NCBI GenBank assembly: GCA_013054445.1
Contig: JAAMPI010000523.1
Coordinates: forward strand, 1 to 33,385
Length of the DNA: 33,385 bases
Source: Cudoniella acicularis
Taxonomy: Eukaryota; Ascomycota; Leotiomycetes; Helotiales; Helotiaceae
Reading direction: 5' to 3'
Shown one piece after another: positions 20,773 to 31,892 of the stretch; position 1 is the stretch's first letter; every line of letters begins with the position of its first letter. The notes under the pieces are model-generated. The model ran no database searches. It was given only the letters and a program-made list of their open reading frames with translations, and was not told where the DNA came from. A program made the translations under genes and the position numbers.

Positions 20773-21816
20773 ATGAGCATGCCTCCTAAGACTGAAAAAC
20801 TCATGGAGGACCCCAATGTGATGTATTTCCAACTGGGCCAAGCTGACTTGCAAAAGTTGGCAAAGTTGACCCCATTCGCGAAGCAACTGGTCATCTGCCT
20901 GTTCCATGTTCTCCACCAGGGACTTCACCTTGCGGACGAGCAAAGCAGAACGCCAATCGATACCAGCACCAACGCAGGGGCGTTATGCGAGAAATACACC
21001 TCCACAGCACTTAAAAACGACCTCTCAGCGGACAAACTCTTGTCATTACGCAAGACTGGGCCTTCCATGAAATTTATCATTCGACATCTCACCTTCGACT
21101 CGAAGTTCACTGCTCAATGCATTTTTCAACTCTGCATCTGGCGTGCCTTCGCCTTTGGGAACCTGGATCACCTTTCTGAGTTGTCGATTGATTTAGACTC
21201 AAAACCACCAGAATTTGATACGATCAAAGAAACGATCTGCAAACGGGGAGGACAAGTCAACATACTGATTTCGGCATACGGAAGCTTTCAAATTGGAAAA
21301 TCGAAAGTCCCCAACATGCTAGAGAAGTTTTGGGAACTTTCCATTGCATTGGAGGTCGAGAAACAACCGTGTACATTCGCGGAAATTTACGATTCACTGT
21401 GGAACAAGAATATTCCGTCTTTGCCACAAGGAGGCCTTCTGGTATGGTTGATTGCGTGTGATCTTGCCGAGTTTGGGGTTTGTTTGGCACCGAACGGGGA
21501 GGATTTGGCCAAGCACATGCTTGAAGCTGGTGGAAAGGCAGCAGGGCCAACCAAAGGTCTCAAGTTTGTTGGAAAGACTTCTAAGGCGGATGTTCCTTCT
21601 GAGAGTGTGGAAGATCTGGCATCGGTATTTGACTGCGTGATGGAGGTTTTTTCTTATCCCGATGAAGAACTTGAAGAGATTGCTGCCCTGACAAGCGCAT
21701 GTGAGAGTTTGCAGGGTAGGAAATTTTCAGTGGCCGACCTGGAGCATGGGCTTTGCAAGATTGCAAGGGAGGATACCATGAGGATACGAATGGCGAAGAA
21801 AAAGGGTTCAAAATAA
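20773..21816 (+). CDS. Hypothetical protein, 347 aa, unknown function
   Basis: A single long, intact open frame with balanced codon use in an otherwise AT-rich neighbourhood. I recognise no domain. There is no signal peptide or membrane segment; it looks soluble and mostly helical, with Leu-rich stretches in the first half (residues about 20-60) and an acidic segment (PDEELEEIAAL, about 296-306) near the C-terminus, which ends in a basic RMAKKKGSK tail. The start MSMPPKTEK is the first ATG of the frame; a second Met is two codons on. The promoter region includes the MITE at 20136-20571. Probably a lineage-restricted fungal protein. Confidence concerns its being a gene, not its role. Confidence 0.75.
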   Translation: MSMPPKTEKLMEDPNVMYFQLGQADLQKLAKLTPFAKQLVICLFHVLHQGLHLADEQSRTPIDTSTNAGALCEKYTSTALKNDLSADKLLSLRKTGPSMKFIIRHLTFDSKFTAQCIFQLCIWRAFAFGNLDHLSELSIDLDSKPPEFDTIKETICKRGGQVNILISAYGSFQIGKSKVPNMLEKFWELSIALEVEKQPCTFAEIYDSLWNKNIPSLPQGGLLVWLIACDLAEFGVCLAPNGEDLAKHMLEAGGKAAGPTKGLKFVGKTSKADVPSESVEDLASVFDCVMEVFSYPDEELEEIAALTSACESLQGRKFSVADLEHGLCKIAREDTMRIRMAKKKGSK

Positions 21817-23031
21817 GGGAACGGTTCGCAGAAGTCAAATTTCAGCAATCCGAAGTGAGGGGTTGGAGGAGGCAAAGTGAGGACGGTATAGGAGTGGGGT
21901 GCTGTAGCAAGTTTCGATTACAACTGAGCACATACAACAGGGGGTGAACCCAATATCAAGCTATCAATAAAGAATTTCTAGAAGTTCTACGCATGGAACC
22001 ATCCTCAAGTGAATTTTTGGTAAGTACCTCGTGGTCCTTTGAAGAGCCTGGGGTCAAAGTTTGTGACTTATAGTAAAGGCATTTTACTAGTTTAACAAAA
22101 AGTCAAAAGTTGTACGTTTTATATAAAAATTTAAGAAACAGTATATTTGCCTTCTATTACTCTTGATTTTATAGACTCTATAATATAAAACTTCCTGGTT
22201 ATTTTATAACTTTGAAGTGATTGCGATAACTTTGGTTTTAGGAAGCCTGAAGATGGGGGTCGTGAAGCCTGACCTGTAAAACACTGACTTTTGACCTCGG
22301 GCTGCAGTACAGTACACGCGATTGCTTAGAATATCGCGAAAGGAAAACATGTTACTTTCTAATACTTCTGTGGTGCGCAATTCTGTATACAGCCTTTGTA
22401 TTTTACTTTCGCGGAATTGAAGCTCTGTCGACGGGTAATTGCGCACCTTTTCCAGGGAGGCGATCGCTAAGTTGGAGGGCACCTTGGCCATTTGGTCGCT
22501 AATCTTCGGCAACTCTCCACTAATTTACAGCGTACAATTGCTAAGCCACAGGCCCACCCGCACCCTATACCAACGCTGTGCTATGAAATAGCTCCTTATC
22601 CACTTCATGCAACAAATTGACTTGCAAGACGCTTTACAAATCTATGTGGTGATATTAAATCCCACCCAGAATAACGAGTATTTGATCTCAGCCATGACTG
22701 CGACAATCTTTTGCATACTACTAGCGATATTTTGTGTGTTGTGAGCAAGTTGTTTTAGGAGAACCGATTGACTAAATTTTCTTATTTAATTCTATTCAAT
22801 CTTGGATCTACTGTTTTTGCATAGCCGAGGGAGTGGATATTAGTTGGGAAAGCCCATAGGGGCTTAGAGCGAGTTTGCGATTTGCACTAAATGAGGGAGT
22901 CTTGTATCCCTGAGACTTGCAAGGAGGTGGGTCACCTGATCTGTCCCAAAGTTATCTCTCACGATTATCAACATCAATCATTTTACACGATAACAATCAA
23001 AACTGTCTTCGCATATATTACTAATAAATTT
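21817..23031. other. Intergenic region with one weak 102-aa frame
   Basis: Contains the 3' region of the 347-aa gene and AT-rich spacer. A minus-strand open frame at 22204-22512 (102 aa, starting MPKISDQMAKVPSNLA, rich in charged helix-forming residues) has no recognised domain and could be chance. Nothing else seen. Confidence 0.4.
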
Positions 23032-25239
23032 CTAGAATAGAAAAAATACCGCACTTAGAGAGGCCATCTTTTCCCACGCATCAACAGATCCTGCACCCCT
23101 AACCAGTCCTACTCGTGTATACGAGTTACGAACGGTGGGAAATTTTACCATTTGTCTCCCATCTAATCTAATTGATCCAAATAGAGCACCGACGGCTTTT
23201 GCAAACTCTTTATTCTTTATTAAACGAGCTAGGATACAGACAGCTTCCATGGAAACGATAGTTAACCCTTGACCAACCTACTTTCCCGCCAAGATCAATG
23301 CGTAACTGCCTACCTCATCGAATCTAGGGTCCTCTCCCGGAATATCTATGTGAAATGTGAGATTTGCCGGCTCTAGGTCTTCGACCTTGTGCTTAGGCTT
23401 AGGCTGCCAAAGATTTGTTTCCTTGTCATAGCGTATAGGGAGAACAAGACCAAATGCATGCAATGGACAAATTAGGAGAGGCTCAAAAACCGCGTTTTTA
23501 GAAAGGATTTGTACAAGATTGGTCACTTTGAGTAAAGGACGAACAGCATCGCCGGTTCGAGTTGCCGGATGCGAAGGTGCCGATCCTGCTGGGTATCTTT
23601 GATAGTAACTGATTGGACCTGGTATGGACATCCAGGACCACGATGGTGTATAAGAGACGGGAAGTCGAGCAGGAGTTGTGGCACGACTTTTGAAAATCTT
23701 TCCCAAGAGCCGCCTTAGCAGTGGCCGCATTCTAGGTTCTCTCTCCCCCGTGCCTATATCGAGGTGCATGCGAAACACCTCTTTGGTTTTCTCTGTCTGA
23801 TCACTGATCCAAAGCAGCTGGAGGGCCATATCATCACCCCACAAACCCCCGTAGTATGTGACTGTCGTTTTGTCCTTCATATAATCCGCCAAACCTGCCA
23901 ACGCCACCATCCGATCCAGAGGCTTTGTAAGATCGCATCGGGTGTAATCCATCACAATTGAAGGCCACTCAAGAATAAATTCCTGTGACCGTTCAGAGCT
24001 CTTATTGGTAGTTCCGTGGGCTGCCCTGAATTGGCGAGGCAATGGCAGTGATGGCCGGATCCGGCACTCGTATCTTGAGTAGGTCGAACATGTCCAAGTC
24101 ATTTCTTCCTTTCGAAATTGAAGGATTCGAGGAGATAACAAGTCTTCCTGGAGGGCTCATCCTCGAGATCTTATGTGTGGTTGTTCCAGTGGCATGGATG
24201 AATGCGCGATTTCTTTCGTAGTGAAAACATCATCGCTTTGGAAGCGAACAAAGATACTCTTGCCGCCAATTGTACTGTCTTATAGCAAAGTTACCTTGTT
24301 CCTCATATTTCGGTCTAGTAGACTTGGGAAGAGGCCACTAGCTGAACTCGTGGACAACCCAGCGGATATAGTGAGTGTTGCGTTATTGTAAATCTCGCTC
24401 ATTTTTGGGGCTTCTCCTTTCCAGTCCTCGCCTTCATCTCCCTCCTGAATGATGCAAAGAGAGTCTATTTAGATATACGGGATCCCGAGTCGACGTGTTA
24501 CGTCCACAGCCTCCCGCAATGTATTTAAAGCGTCGTTAAAAACTAGTATTTTCTTTCTCTCTTCTAGTGTTGGAGATGTTAGTCGAATTGGGAGACATCC
24601 CCCTCACACGTGAGAAAGAGCGACATATTCGGCATGGATATCTGCGGTTTGGGTCTCCAACCTGACATATTCTTCGCATGTTCCAACGCAAATCACCCTT
24701 GTAGGCAATCGAGAAACTCCGGCTCTTTTACAAGCTGAGTGCGAAGAGAGGCAACCGGCAAGCCATCTTTTAGCCAAAGAGATGGATTCATCATCCGCAG
24801 GATCCTCGGACACACGTCTTGCAGCACCAATGTTCATACACTCGGTAGAGTTCCCTCCAGTTGACGATTAAATTTGGACTGGAGAGAAAGCTTGGACAAG
24901 TGACATCGCAACTGCAAGGCGAGAGAACTTACCAGTAGTAGTGTAGAACTCAACAGTCTCGAGAGAGCCTTTATCTTTTCCGATTGCTTTAATGAATAAA
25001 GAAAAATCCACAAAAAGCTGAAAGTGATTTGGTCGAACTTTTCGAAGAATTTATGCATTCCAGCCTCCAATGTTTGGCACGAAGCACAACCGTCTTTTGC
25101 TTCGGCAAAAAGAGCTTCCAGCAAGATGTCCAGGTTGTATTGCGCCAAGTTGTGGCAGACAGGGCAGCCCCGGCTGTCCGCGTTGTCGTAAAAAATCTCG
25201 CTGACTTTAGAAGCTTCAACGAAGACGCTCAGTAGGCAT
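23032..25239 (-). pseudogene. HET-domain (heterokaryon incompatibility) protein pseudogene
   Basis: HET proteins trigger cell death when incompatible fungal hyphae fuse. The minus strand shows the N-terminal Cys block CPVCHNL then CASCQTL (about 25.07-25.18 kb), then the HET domain: YVALSHV, FNDALNTLREAVDVTRRLG, IDSLCIIQEGDEGEDWKGEA, MSEIYNNATLTISAG, SGLFPS, then ALQED and a long C-terminal region (ORF 23278-24141). Stops interrupt it at 24604-24606 (TGA), 24469-24471 (TAA), 24280-24282 (TAA), 24157-24159 (TGA) and 23278-23280 (TAG). The first, second and fourth fall where the family has Trp (SHVW, YIWID, RGWALQE). The same frame continues past the TAG to 23032. A frame change around 25.03-25.07 kb is needed to join the N-terminal block to a DFSLFIKAIGKDKGSLETV segment, and no start ATG is in frame. 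A 54-nt intron (24879-24932) is plausible. Non-functional as it stands. Confidence 0.88.
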
Positions 25240-25629
25240 GGCTATCAACAAGGCCTAGACTCTAGTATCGTTTAAGCTAAGTTGAAAAGCCTTTGGTTCT
25301 ATCTTGCTATAAGGATTTGATGTCGATGCTATAGGAATGTATTAAGTAGTGGATAATCAGGAGATGATCAGGAATAACACGCCGGTTCAGCTGTCGCTAA
25401 TGTATCACGTATCTAGTCAACTCCGCCTCGCTCTGTTCCGCTCCTCGCAACAGTTATAGGATAGCTGCCAAAAAGCAAATCTTGCTTGGCTGCTTAGTGG
25501 CCCCACAAGATCAGATGATTTTCTGAAAATACTGTATCTACTGTAATAATCAACCTTTTGGAACGGCACTGCCTCTATTTGTGTCATCTCGCGATTCTTC
25601 AGCTGGCATGAGCCATTGCGTCAAAGAAA
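25240..25629. other. Intergenic region upstream of the HET relic
   Basis: No gene or clear regulatory element seen. Confidence 0.4.
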
Positions 25630-26389
25630 ATGAAGCCAGAAAGTGATAGCCACATGGAGTTCACACAATGCACTGCTCTCGCTTCAAATCCTCCGGCTAC
25701 GCAGCACGATTCGCTGTCAAGCAACGAAGAGCTGGAAACCCCATTCACACAAAGAGATGCATTACATTACCATTATTTCGGCCGTCGCGGTATCTACCCA
25801 ATTCCAAAGACGAAACGAAACTTCTGCCCAAATGCACTTTCATTTGTGAAGTCGGTAAAATTCTAGAACTAATAGTGGAGGGCGACGAAGAGCAAGCCGC
25901 AAAAAATGCTGAAGCAGCACTTCAAAGTGGTACAACTGGTGCCGACGGCGGGTTCGGCGGGTGCTCTTGTGTCATTTCAAAGCGATGTGACTGGAGCGGG
26001 CGATGATTCCAGTGACGAAATCAATACTGGAAATAACGGCGGCATTCATGCGGCTGAAAATGAGCCAGATCCCGCTCTGACGTTGCCGGAGGTGACGAGA
26101 AAGGTGAATGCAGGGTGAAATTTTTGATGGTTACTGCTTGCAACTGGGTCATGGGTATTGACATTGGAGTAGAAATCGTGGAGCCTGGGCGATGGAAGCT
26201 GATGTCGGCGCGTTCAGCAAAGATGAAGCCTGTAGATGTAGCAACTTATATAGGTACATTTGTATCACCCGAAACGATCGAGATGCTTCAGCATCTTGGG
26301 CTAGAGGCAAAAATCTCCCTCGGTTAATAACAAGGAAGCTTGATAATTTCATCAGAGATGTTGAAGCTGCGCATGCGTATCTATGTTGA
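25630..26389 (+). pseudogene. Possible frameshifted coding relic, unknown function
   Basis: Protein-like text moves among the three plus frames over 760 bp: MEFTQCTALASNPPATQ to FGRRGIYPIPKTK (from 25630), then ILELIVEGDEEQAAKNAEAA (in the frame of 25668-26006), then SFQSDVTGAGDDSSDEINTG (25906-26118), then a 70-aa frame at 26115-26327. Each segment ends at a stop near where the next begins, without obvious splice sites. This fits a gene decaying by small indels, like the HET relic beside it. No domain recognised; it may also be non-coding. Confidence 0.3.
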
Positions 26390-26990
26390 GGTTCGAATTT
26401 GGACAATAATTGATTCCTTAGTATTTGGTTCTCCTCCTGATCAGCTTACGAGTTTAACTCTTGAGTCACATATATTCGTAAAGGAGTGTGTTCGTCATGG
26501 CATCAAAGCTGGCTGAATAGTGCGGTGGGTTAAAAGTGGAACTACGTGGGTAGATCAGAGGATATATCTCATACAGAGGACTGTAGATTAACTCTTTCTC
26601 TTCTTCGCTGCAGTCTTATCAATTGACGATATTTGCAAGTTCATTGTGCTTTCGCGGCAATGTTATCTATATATTTAGAAAATGTAGATTGTCATAACCC
26701 TAACTTAATATTCTTTTATAAAGCAGCGATAGCCTGAAGTGAGATATTGTCTGAGCATAGAGCTAAGTATAGTATTGTGCAAGAATATAATAAATAATTT
26801 ATTTACAAAATATATACAGATTAGAGTTCTACGAGATCTACAAATTCAACCTCGATTATCTATAGAACAACATGTATTTTATAAAAGACTCGTAAATCTT
26901 CAAAACAGCACTCTGCCACCACTAACCTACCCTAATTCTCCCCTGTGCCAAGAGCCACACCAAAAGCGTAAGCTATGCCAAATTTCATTG
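26390..26990. other. AT-rich intergenic region
   Basis: No supported gene. A 131-aa plus frame at 26739-27134 overlaps the real minus-strand gene and is not protein-like. Confidence 0.45.
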
Positions 26991-27912
26991 TCAGCATTGA
27001 ATCTCCTCTCCTATACTATCAATCAGACACCACTCACCATTCATCATACACGTAGCATTGCACGAGGGGTACGGCTGACCATCTCGGGCTCCATTCTGCG
27101 GCAATTTTACGACGGAAGACAACAACGCATCTAGCTGCGAATTTTTCAGGTACTTGATAGCATCGTAAATACCATCTAAAGTCGGCTTGCTGGGTCCATT
27201 GTCATCACGGCTGATGATATCCAGCGACGGGCCCGTAAATCCCGCATCAGCCGGAGTCTCATAGACCGCCGCGTACGGCACCCCGTTGCTGTCATAACCC
27301 CAGGCCAATACCTCCCACGTGTTATTGGCGAAAGATAGCGGAGCTGTGGGCACGTAGGTGTATGAGTCCGGGATAATTTGACCATTGATCACGGTCGGTG
27401 TGTCGATGCCGTAGTTTTTGAAGACAAAAGCTGTTTCGTTCAGAGCGAATTCGCTGGTCAGATCTTGAAGTGTGCCGTCGATGTCGGTTGTCCCGGTTGC
27501 GCTGAGTGTCCATTGCATGTCTTGCCAGAGTTGATAGACAACGGAGTTCGAGTGTGTGAAGTACCAGGTCCCGAGGAACCAATTATAAGGCGTTGGCTCC
27601 CATGTCTTGCCGGGAATTTCAAAGGTTGGTGGGAGTCGAGTTTTAATTGGGTTAGGTGGGCTCTGATGCCTGATGAGGTTGGAGAGATAAAGGTCTGAAG
27701 CTCGTTAGTACTTAATTTGAAATCAAAATTTGAACCGAAATGTTCTGCAGCAGGAATGCTGTTGCAGACACTGGTATGCAGGTTTTGAGAACAAATGAAA
27801 CACAACGATTGGTTTTCGTACTTTCTTGGTGGCCCGTTTCTTGATCTGTGAATAGTGCAGACGCGGCTGGGAGGAGAGCTGCTATAGCTAAAACCAAACA
27901 CTTCGAGAGCAT
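26991..27912 (-). CDS. Secreted lipocalin/calycin-like protein
   Basis: Exons 27822-27912 and 26991-27694 join in phase over a 127-nt intron (GTACGA..TACTAAC..CAG), giving 264 aa. Residues 1-19 (MLSKCLVLAIAALLPAASA) are a clear signal peptide, so the product is secreted. The mature part has PPTFEIPGKTWEP, then WFLGTWYFTHSNS with the G-x-W (G72-W74) that marks the first strand of lipocalin-type beta barrels, followed by alternating strand-like segments (MQWTLSATG, TWEVLAWGYD, PYAAVYETPA). The C-terminus is Cys-rich (CNATC, WC, QC). Ligand unknown. A GTGAGT within the last codons (after CMMN) could be a donor for a further short intron that would shorten the end slightly. The short 66-aa frame opening at 27912 without splicing is an artefact of the intron. 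Confidence 0.78.
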
Positions 27913-28677
27913 TTTGAATGAATGAACAATTTTAAAGATTAAAGAAATCTCAATGTCAGGATTTCAGTGGATATTGTATTATAATTGAAAATCCCGCTAG
28001 GAAATGCACGTGAAAGAGAATCTAGGACTCGGTAACGCATACTAGGTATGCTAGCTCTGACGTGAGATGTGCGTGCCGTCCCAACTCGTACAGTAACAAC
28101 CAATGTGATCAGAGCCTGCATTCAGAGTTTTTCGCCGCATTGGCAATTTACCACGTGGCTTTTGAGCCTCGGGATGCGGGTTCTCATATGAAGTATTGCG
28201 GGGAGCGGGAAGAAAAATATGGGGGTGCCAATAGTGCTAATAAATATTCACAAGATGAGGTCGCTCAGGATGTTGAAAATTAGGGGGCACGTCCTTCAGC
28301 AAGCCAAATTTGCAGCTCCGTATTTACCTCCCAGATAGACACGCATATGGAAAATAGCAAGGGTGAGGTGAACAAAGGTGAGGTGGCACAAACTGCTCTC
28401 AGACGTTGGGTGAGGACGGGTAAGCCGGAGATGAGGCGAAGGTGAGCAAAGAGATAGGCACGTGCCGTATGGATTATTACGTACGTGAGGGACCTGAGCA
28501 TTGACGTGAACCAACAGCAAACACCGGGTAGCAAGTTGAAAACTGACCGTAATAGCCTATCATAACGAGTAATGCCACGACTCCTGCTATAGGCTAGCAT
28601 CATCCACTTTGGAAAAGCTATATGATTATTCAAATAAAACACGTTCATGCTCTCCGTCGTCTTCGTCTATCTCCCAA
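27913..28677. other. Intergenic region, no supported gene
   Basis: Promoter side of the lipocalin-like gene. A 122-aa minus frame (28280-28648) and others have no recognisable domain and look like chance. Confidence 0.45.
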
Positions 28678-29244
28678 CTAGTACCAGAACACACCCTCAT
28701 TCCCTGCCCCCAATTTCCCTTCCGCGTTCATTTCACCCATCGTAACTTTTAAACGCGCCACCAAAGCCTTGCCGTACTCTGGACCCAAAGGCGGTGCCGC
28801 CTTTGTGGTATCAGGTCGTAGAAAAGGGACTAAAGGACCTCCTGCCTCCTTGGAAGCCTTGAGTACGGCTTCAACATCGTTTTCCTCGTAAGCTCCTCCA
28901 AAGATAACCACCCGCGTTTTTTTGCTATAGTCGTGAGATCCTAAATCGTTGTCGGATGTGACAGCTTCGCCTTTGAGGATCAATGGGATCTCGGCTAATG
29001 CAGCGGCTGGTGTAAGAATAAAATGAATGACTGGTATTTGTCAGTTAATGGTTTTTTTCAGTTGATGCAATAAAATTTGAGGTTCTTAAAGGTGGTTGTC
29101 TAGGACATATCGTGAAAGGCGGGAGAGGGGGTATTAGATGCATTTTCACTTACCCTCATACTCAGGTTTCAAAGCAGCGATGACACTCGTGCCGATTTGG
29201 GTGCTTTTGCCGCAAAGAATGATGGGAACAGTAGTGTTGGTCAT
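28678..29244 (-). CDS. Conserved small fungal protein with Rossmann-like N-terminus
   Basis: Exons 29154-29244 and 28678-29030 join in phase over a 123-nt intron (GTAAGT..CAG), giving 147 aa. The acceptor at 29031 is chosen over one 24 nt downstream because it restores VIHFILTPAA straight after KPEYE. Seen: VPIILCGKSTQIGTSVIAAL (a beta-strand, Gly-rich turn and helix as in nucleotide-binding folds), a middle IPLILKGEA, then the second half TRVVIFGGAYEE and RPDTTKAAPPLGPEYGKALV. I know this pattern as a conserved, functionally unassigned fungal protein; enzymatic activity has no visible support. There is no signal peptide, so it is likely cytosolic. Intact. Confidence 0.78.
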
Positions 29245-30642
29245 AGTGGAAGGAGTGGTGGGTGAATCTTTGCGTTTGAGGGTGAGGATAAGACTGTCGA
29301 GAGCAAAAGACGACGTTCGCTAGACTATTAATTGAAAATTTCGAAAATTTCTCTGTGAAAAACACATTTGAGAGAGTCGCTAAGACAACTGTGGGTCCAA
29401 ATAACTACCCCGCTCTAGCTATCCCCATCGGGATAAGGTGCAAATACTCGTCCGATCCGGATTCCGAAAGGCTACTGATCCCGTGGATTGCTCTTTTGGG
29501 GTTAAATATGTATCGCTATCAGCTGTCACTTGTTGCCAAGTAATGCCGAAAAAGGAATAAGAGAAAGGGGGCGGAATCGCTTCGCTCAGGGGCCACTCGC
29601 TAGATCCAGTATTCCCAGGCGTCGCAATCCCTTTCTACAACCAAAACTCTTCATTCTCTAGCATATTTCGATTTAATATTTTTTGAGAATGAATCCATAA
29701 ACATTTGTCTTAATAATCTATATCGCAGGATATTAAAATCACTTTAACGTTAATAGCAGTAGTAGGTAGGTAGGAGTCGCATAGCGAAAGAGCGCTGAAC
29801 TTTAGCGAATAGCGACTAATTTCTAGCATAAACCTCGCTGAATTTTAGTGTTCCTTCGCTATAACCAACCGCCATAGAAGAACTTTAATACACTCAACAC
29901 AACATTTAAGTGAAGAACGTGAGTTGAAAGGGGGGGGTTTTTTTTCAATTAAAAAGGAATTTACTTACTGTGAGATAACAATCCTGTGTCTTACGACTAT
30001 CTTAGAATGTTACTCATGATAATGCACAATGGCGGATGACTTCTGGAACATTAGCGCAATACATGTTGTAATTTATTAACGCACGCTATAACTTAGGAGG
30101 CCTGTGCTGAAGATTGGTGAAAGTGCACTATCATTTGAACTTTTTAGCGAGCTTTCCGGCCGGGGATTCACTCACGACACTTCAAAGAATAAACACTAGA
30201 TTATTATACAATAAAAATTTGCGTAATTAATTACAACTTGGAAAATTCCCTCTCTTCTTTGCACCACTAGAACAAGCTTCATATTTGATTGTTATTTAAT
30301 TATTTTTAAGTGCTCTGGGCGATTACGAGAACTCAGGGCTCAGTCTAGCAAAATAGATATCTCTATCTTTTCTACCTCTATCTCTTTGAAGAGATAAAAA
30401 TAATATAATATTAGAAGAGAAGAAAGAGAGAGTACTAGGGTAATTCGTAGGAGAGGAATAGCGAGGCGCACTCGTCAGTAGGAGAGTAGAAGTAGAAAGG
30501 GAAAGCTTGTTCACTAGGGATTATAGTGGCTCGGGCCTGATTGGCTGTTAGTGCTAAGAGAGAGAGGTAGGGGGGGGCTGCTATTAAAGAAAGGGGCGGG
30601 AAGCTAGAATATAGGTTATTGTTTATCTAGAATAATCACCTT
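29245..30642. other. Intergenic region, increasingly AT-rich to the right
   Basis: No supported gene. Contains an unusual G8-T8 homopolymer junction at about 29930-29945 flanked by TTGAAA and TTTCAA, and purine-rich runs at 30.41-30.5 kb. The small open frames at 29355-29543 and 30323-30514 are not protein-like. Confidence 0.45.
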
Positions 30643-31892
30643 ACGAACATACTAACAAAAGTCTAGGTTTTTAGGCTATAAGGCATGTGCCGTATTAACT
30701 TAGTGTCTACTATAAGCATTTAATTAGAAGTTGACTACCTATAGCGCTCTATTAATATACACCTAATACTCCTACTTTAAAATTAACTAATTAATCTATT
30801 CTTATAGTATTCTATCCTATTCCTTGCGAACCATAGCTTCTATTTCAGCCCTAGTTATAGGATACCTCCGGCGTCTATATAATGCTTACTTAATCCGCCC
30901 CTAGTATTTCTTAATAGGGTTTATATTAGGGCTCGTAGAGGGTATAGCGTTAAAATAATCTTATACCCCGTACGCTATCTTATATAGTAATTCCTTATTG
31001 ATTTGTAGCTATAAGTAGAGTTCCTATCTTCTATAAATAAAGGCTCTACGGAAGGTCGAAGTTAGTGTGTTATAAGGGCGAAGGCTTTAAGAATTAACTA
31101 TAGATACGCCTTAAGGATTTAAATAAGATAATCGACTTGTTTAAAGGCTCTCTTCTTACTAGAACCGTAAACTAAAAGTAAAGGACTCTTATACCCGTAT
31201 CTAATTGCTCCCTAAACGTTAATAGGTATAGCATAGCTTTGATAAAACTAGTACTATATATAGTCCTCGTAGTATCTCTCTCTCTTCTTTTATATGACCC
31301 TCTCTTTTATTGTCCTCCCTCTAACTAGAAATATATATTTATCTGACTAGAGAACCTTTAACCACTCTGTCGCCTAGAATATATATACGATAGCCTATAA
31401 GAGTCGACCTATAACCTACGTAGGCGTAAGGTAGGGCTTCTAGTATACTATATAGCGAAAATAGCCCTGCTGCTTAAGCCTCTGCTCAAGGGTCTTTATA
31501 GAGCACTCTAATTTCAGTTTATCGTATAGGTGGGTATAGTTAAGGATTCGGTTATCCTAGTATTTAGAAGCGTGTTCGATAATTTCGTCGACCTAGTGAT
31601 CTATTAGAAGAGAGAGTCTTCCTGTTCGTGAAATACAGGCGCGCTCTAGGGCCTTATACTCGAGGATGTGCGTGATCGTCGATTTATTAAGCTTATAGCG
31701 GGCTATAAGGCCCTCAATTAGTATATTTACGAATCTATAGAGCTGGCGTATCGCTTCCTTATGCTTTATAGTAATCTGCTCACCTAGGAGGCGATTGAAA
31801 ACGAGTAGAGGGGTTGCTAGAGGCATTTTACGATATTTTATATAGGTAGGGTAGAGTCACTAAAAAACCTAGACTTTTGTCGGCAGGTTCGT
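30643..31892 (-). mobile_element. RIP-degraded Tc1/mariner-type DNA transposon
   Basis: About 1250 bp bounded by roughly 32-bp inverted repeats (30643-30674 and 31860-31892) sharing ACGAAC and ACAAAAGTCTAGGTTTTT. The transposase is on the minus strand: the intact N-terminal frame 31593-31826 (77 aa, MPLATPLLVFNRLL then a helix-turn-helix-like LIARYKLNKSTITHILEY), a central block with SDKYIFL, and the C-terminal block IPSTSPNINPIKKY at about 30.91-30.95 kb, the counterpart of the SPDLNPIE motif in DDE_3 transposases, with the Asp replaced by Asn. Several stops follow the N-terminal part. No clean TA duplication is visible (TA at left, TT at right). Inactive. Confidence 0.82.

Noticed and set aside
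26385..26410. GAGGTTCGAATTTGG resembling a tRNA B box
   Set aside because: No matching A box, acceptor stem or T-stem pairing could be built around it.
27458..27901. 147-aa minus frame
   Set aside because: It reads through the intron and then the wrong frame of the lipocalin-like gene; the spliced frame has the signal peptide and GTW motif.
28280..28648. 122-aa minus frame with hydrophobic stretches
   Set aside because: No recognisable domain or conserved pattern; probably chance in an intergenic region.
29138..29365. Open frames on both strands at the 5' end of the small conserved gene
   Set aside because: Shadows of exon 1 and its intron; the minus frame beginning at 29244 matches the family N-terminus.
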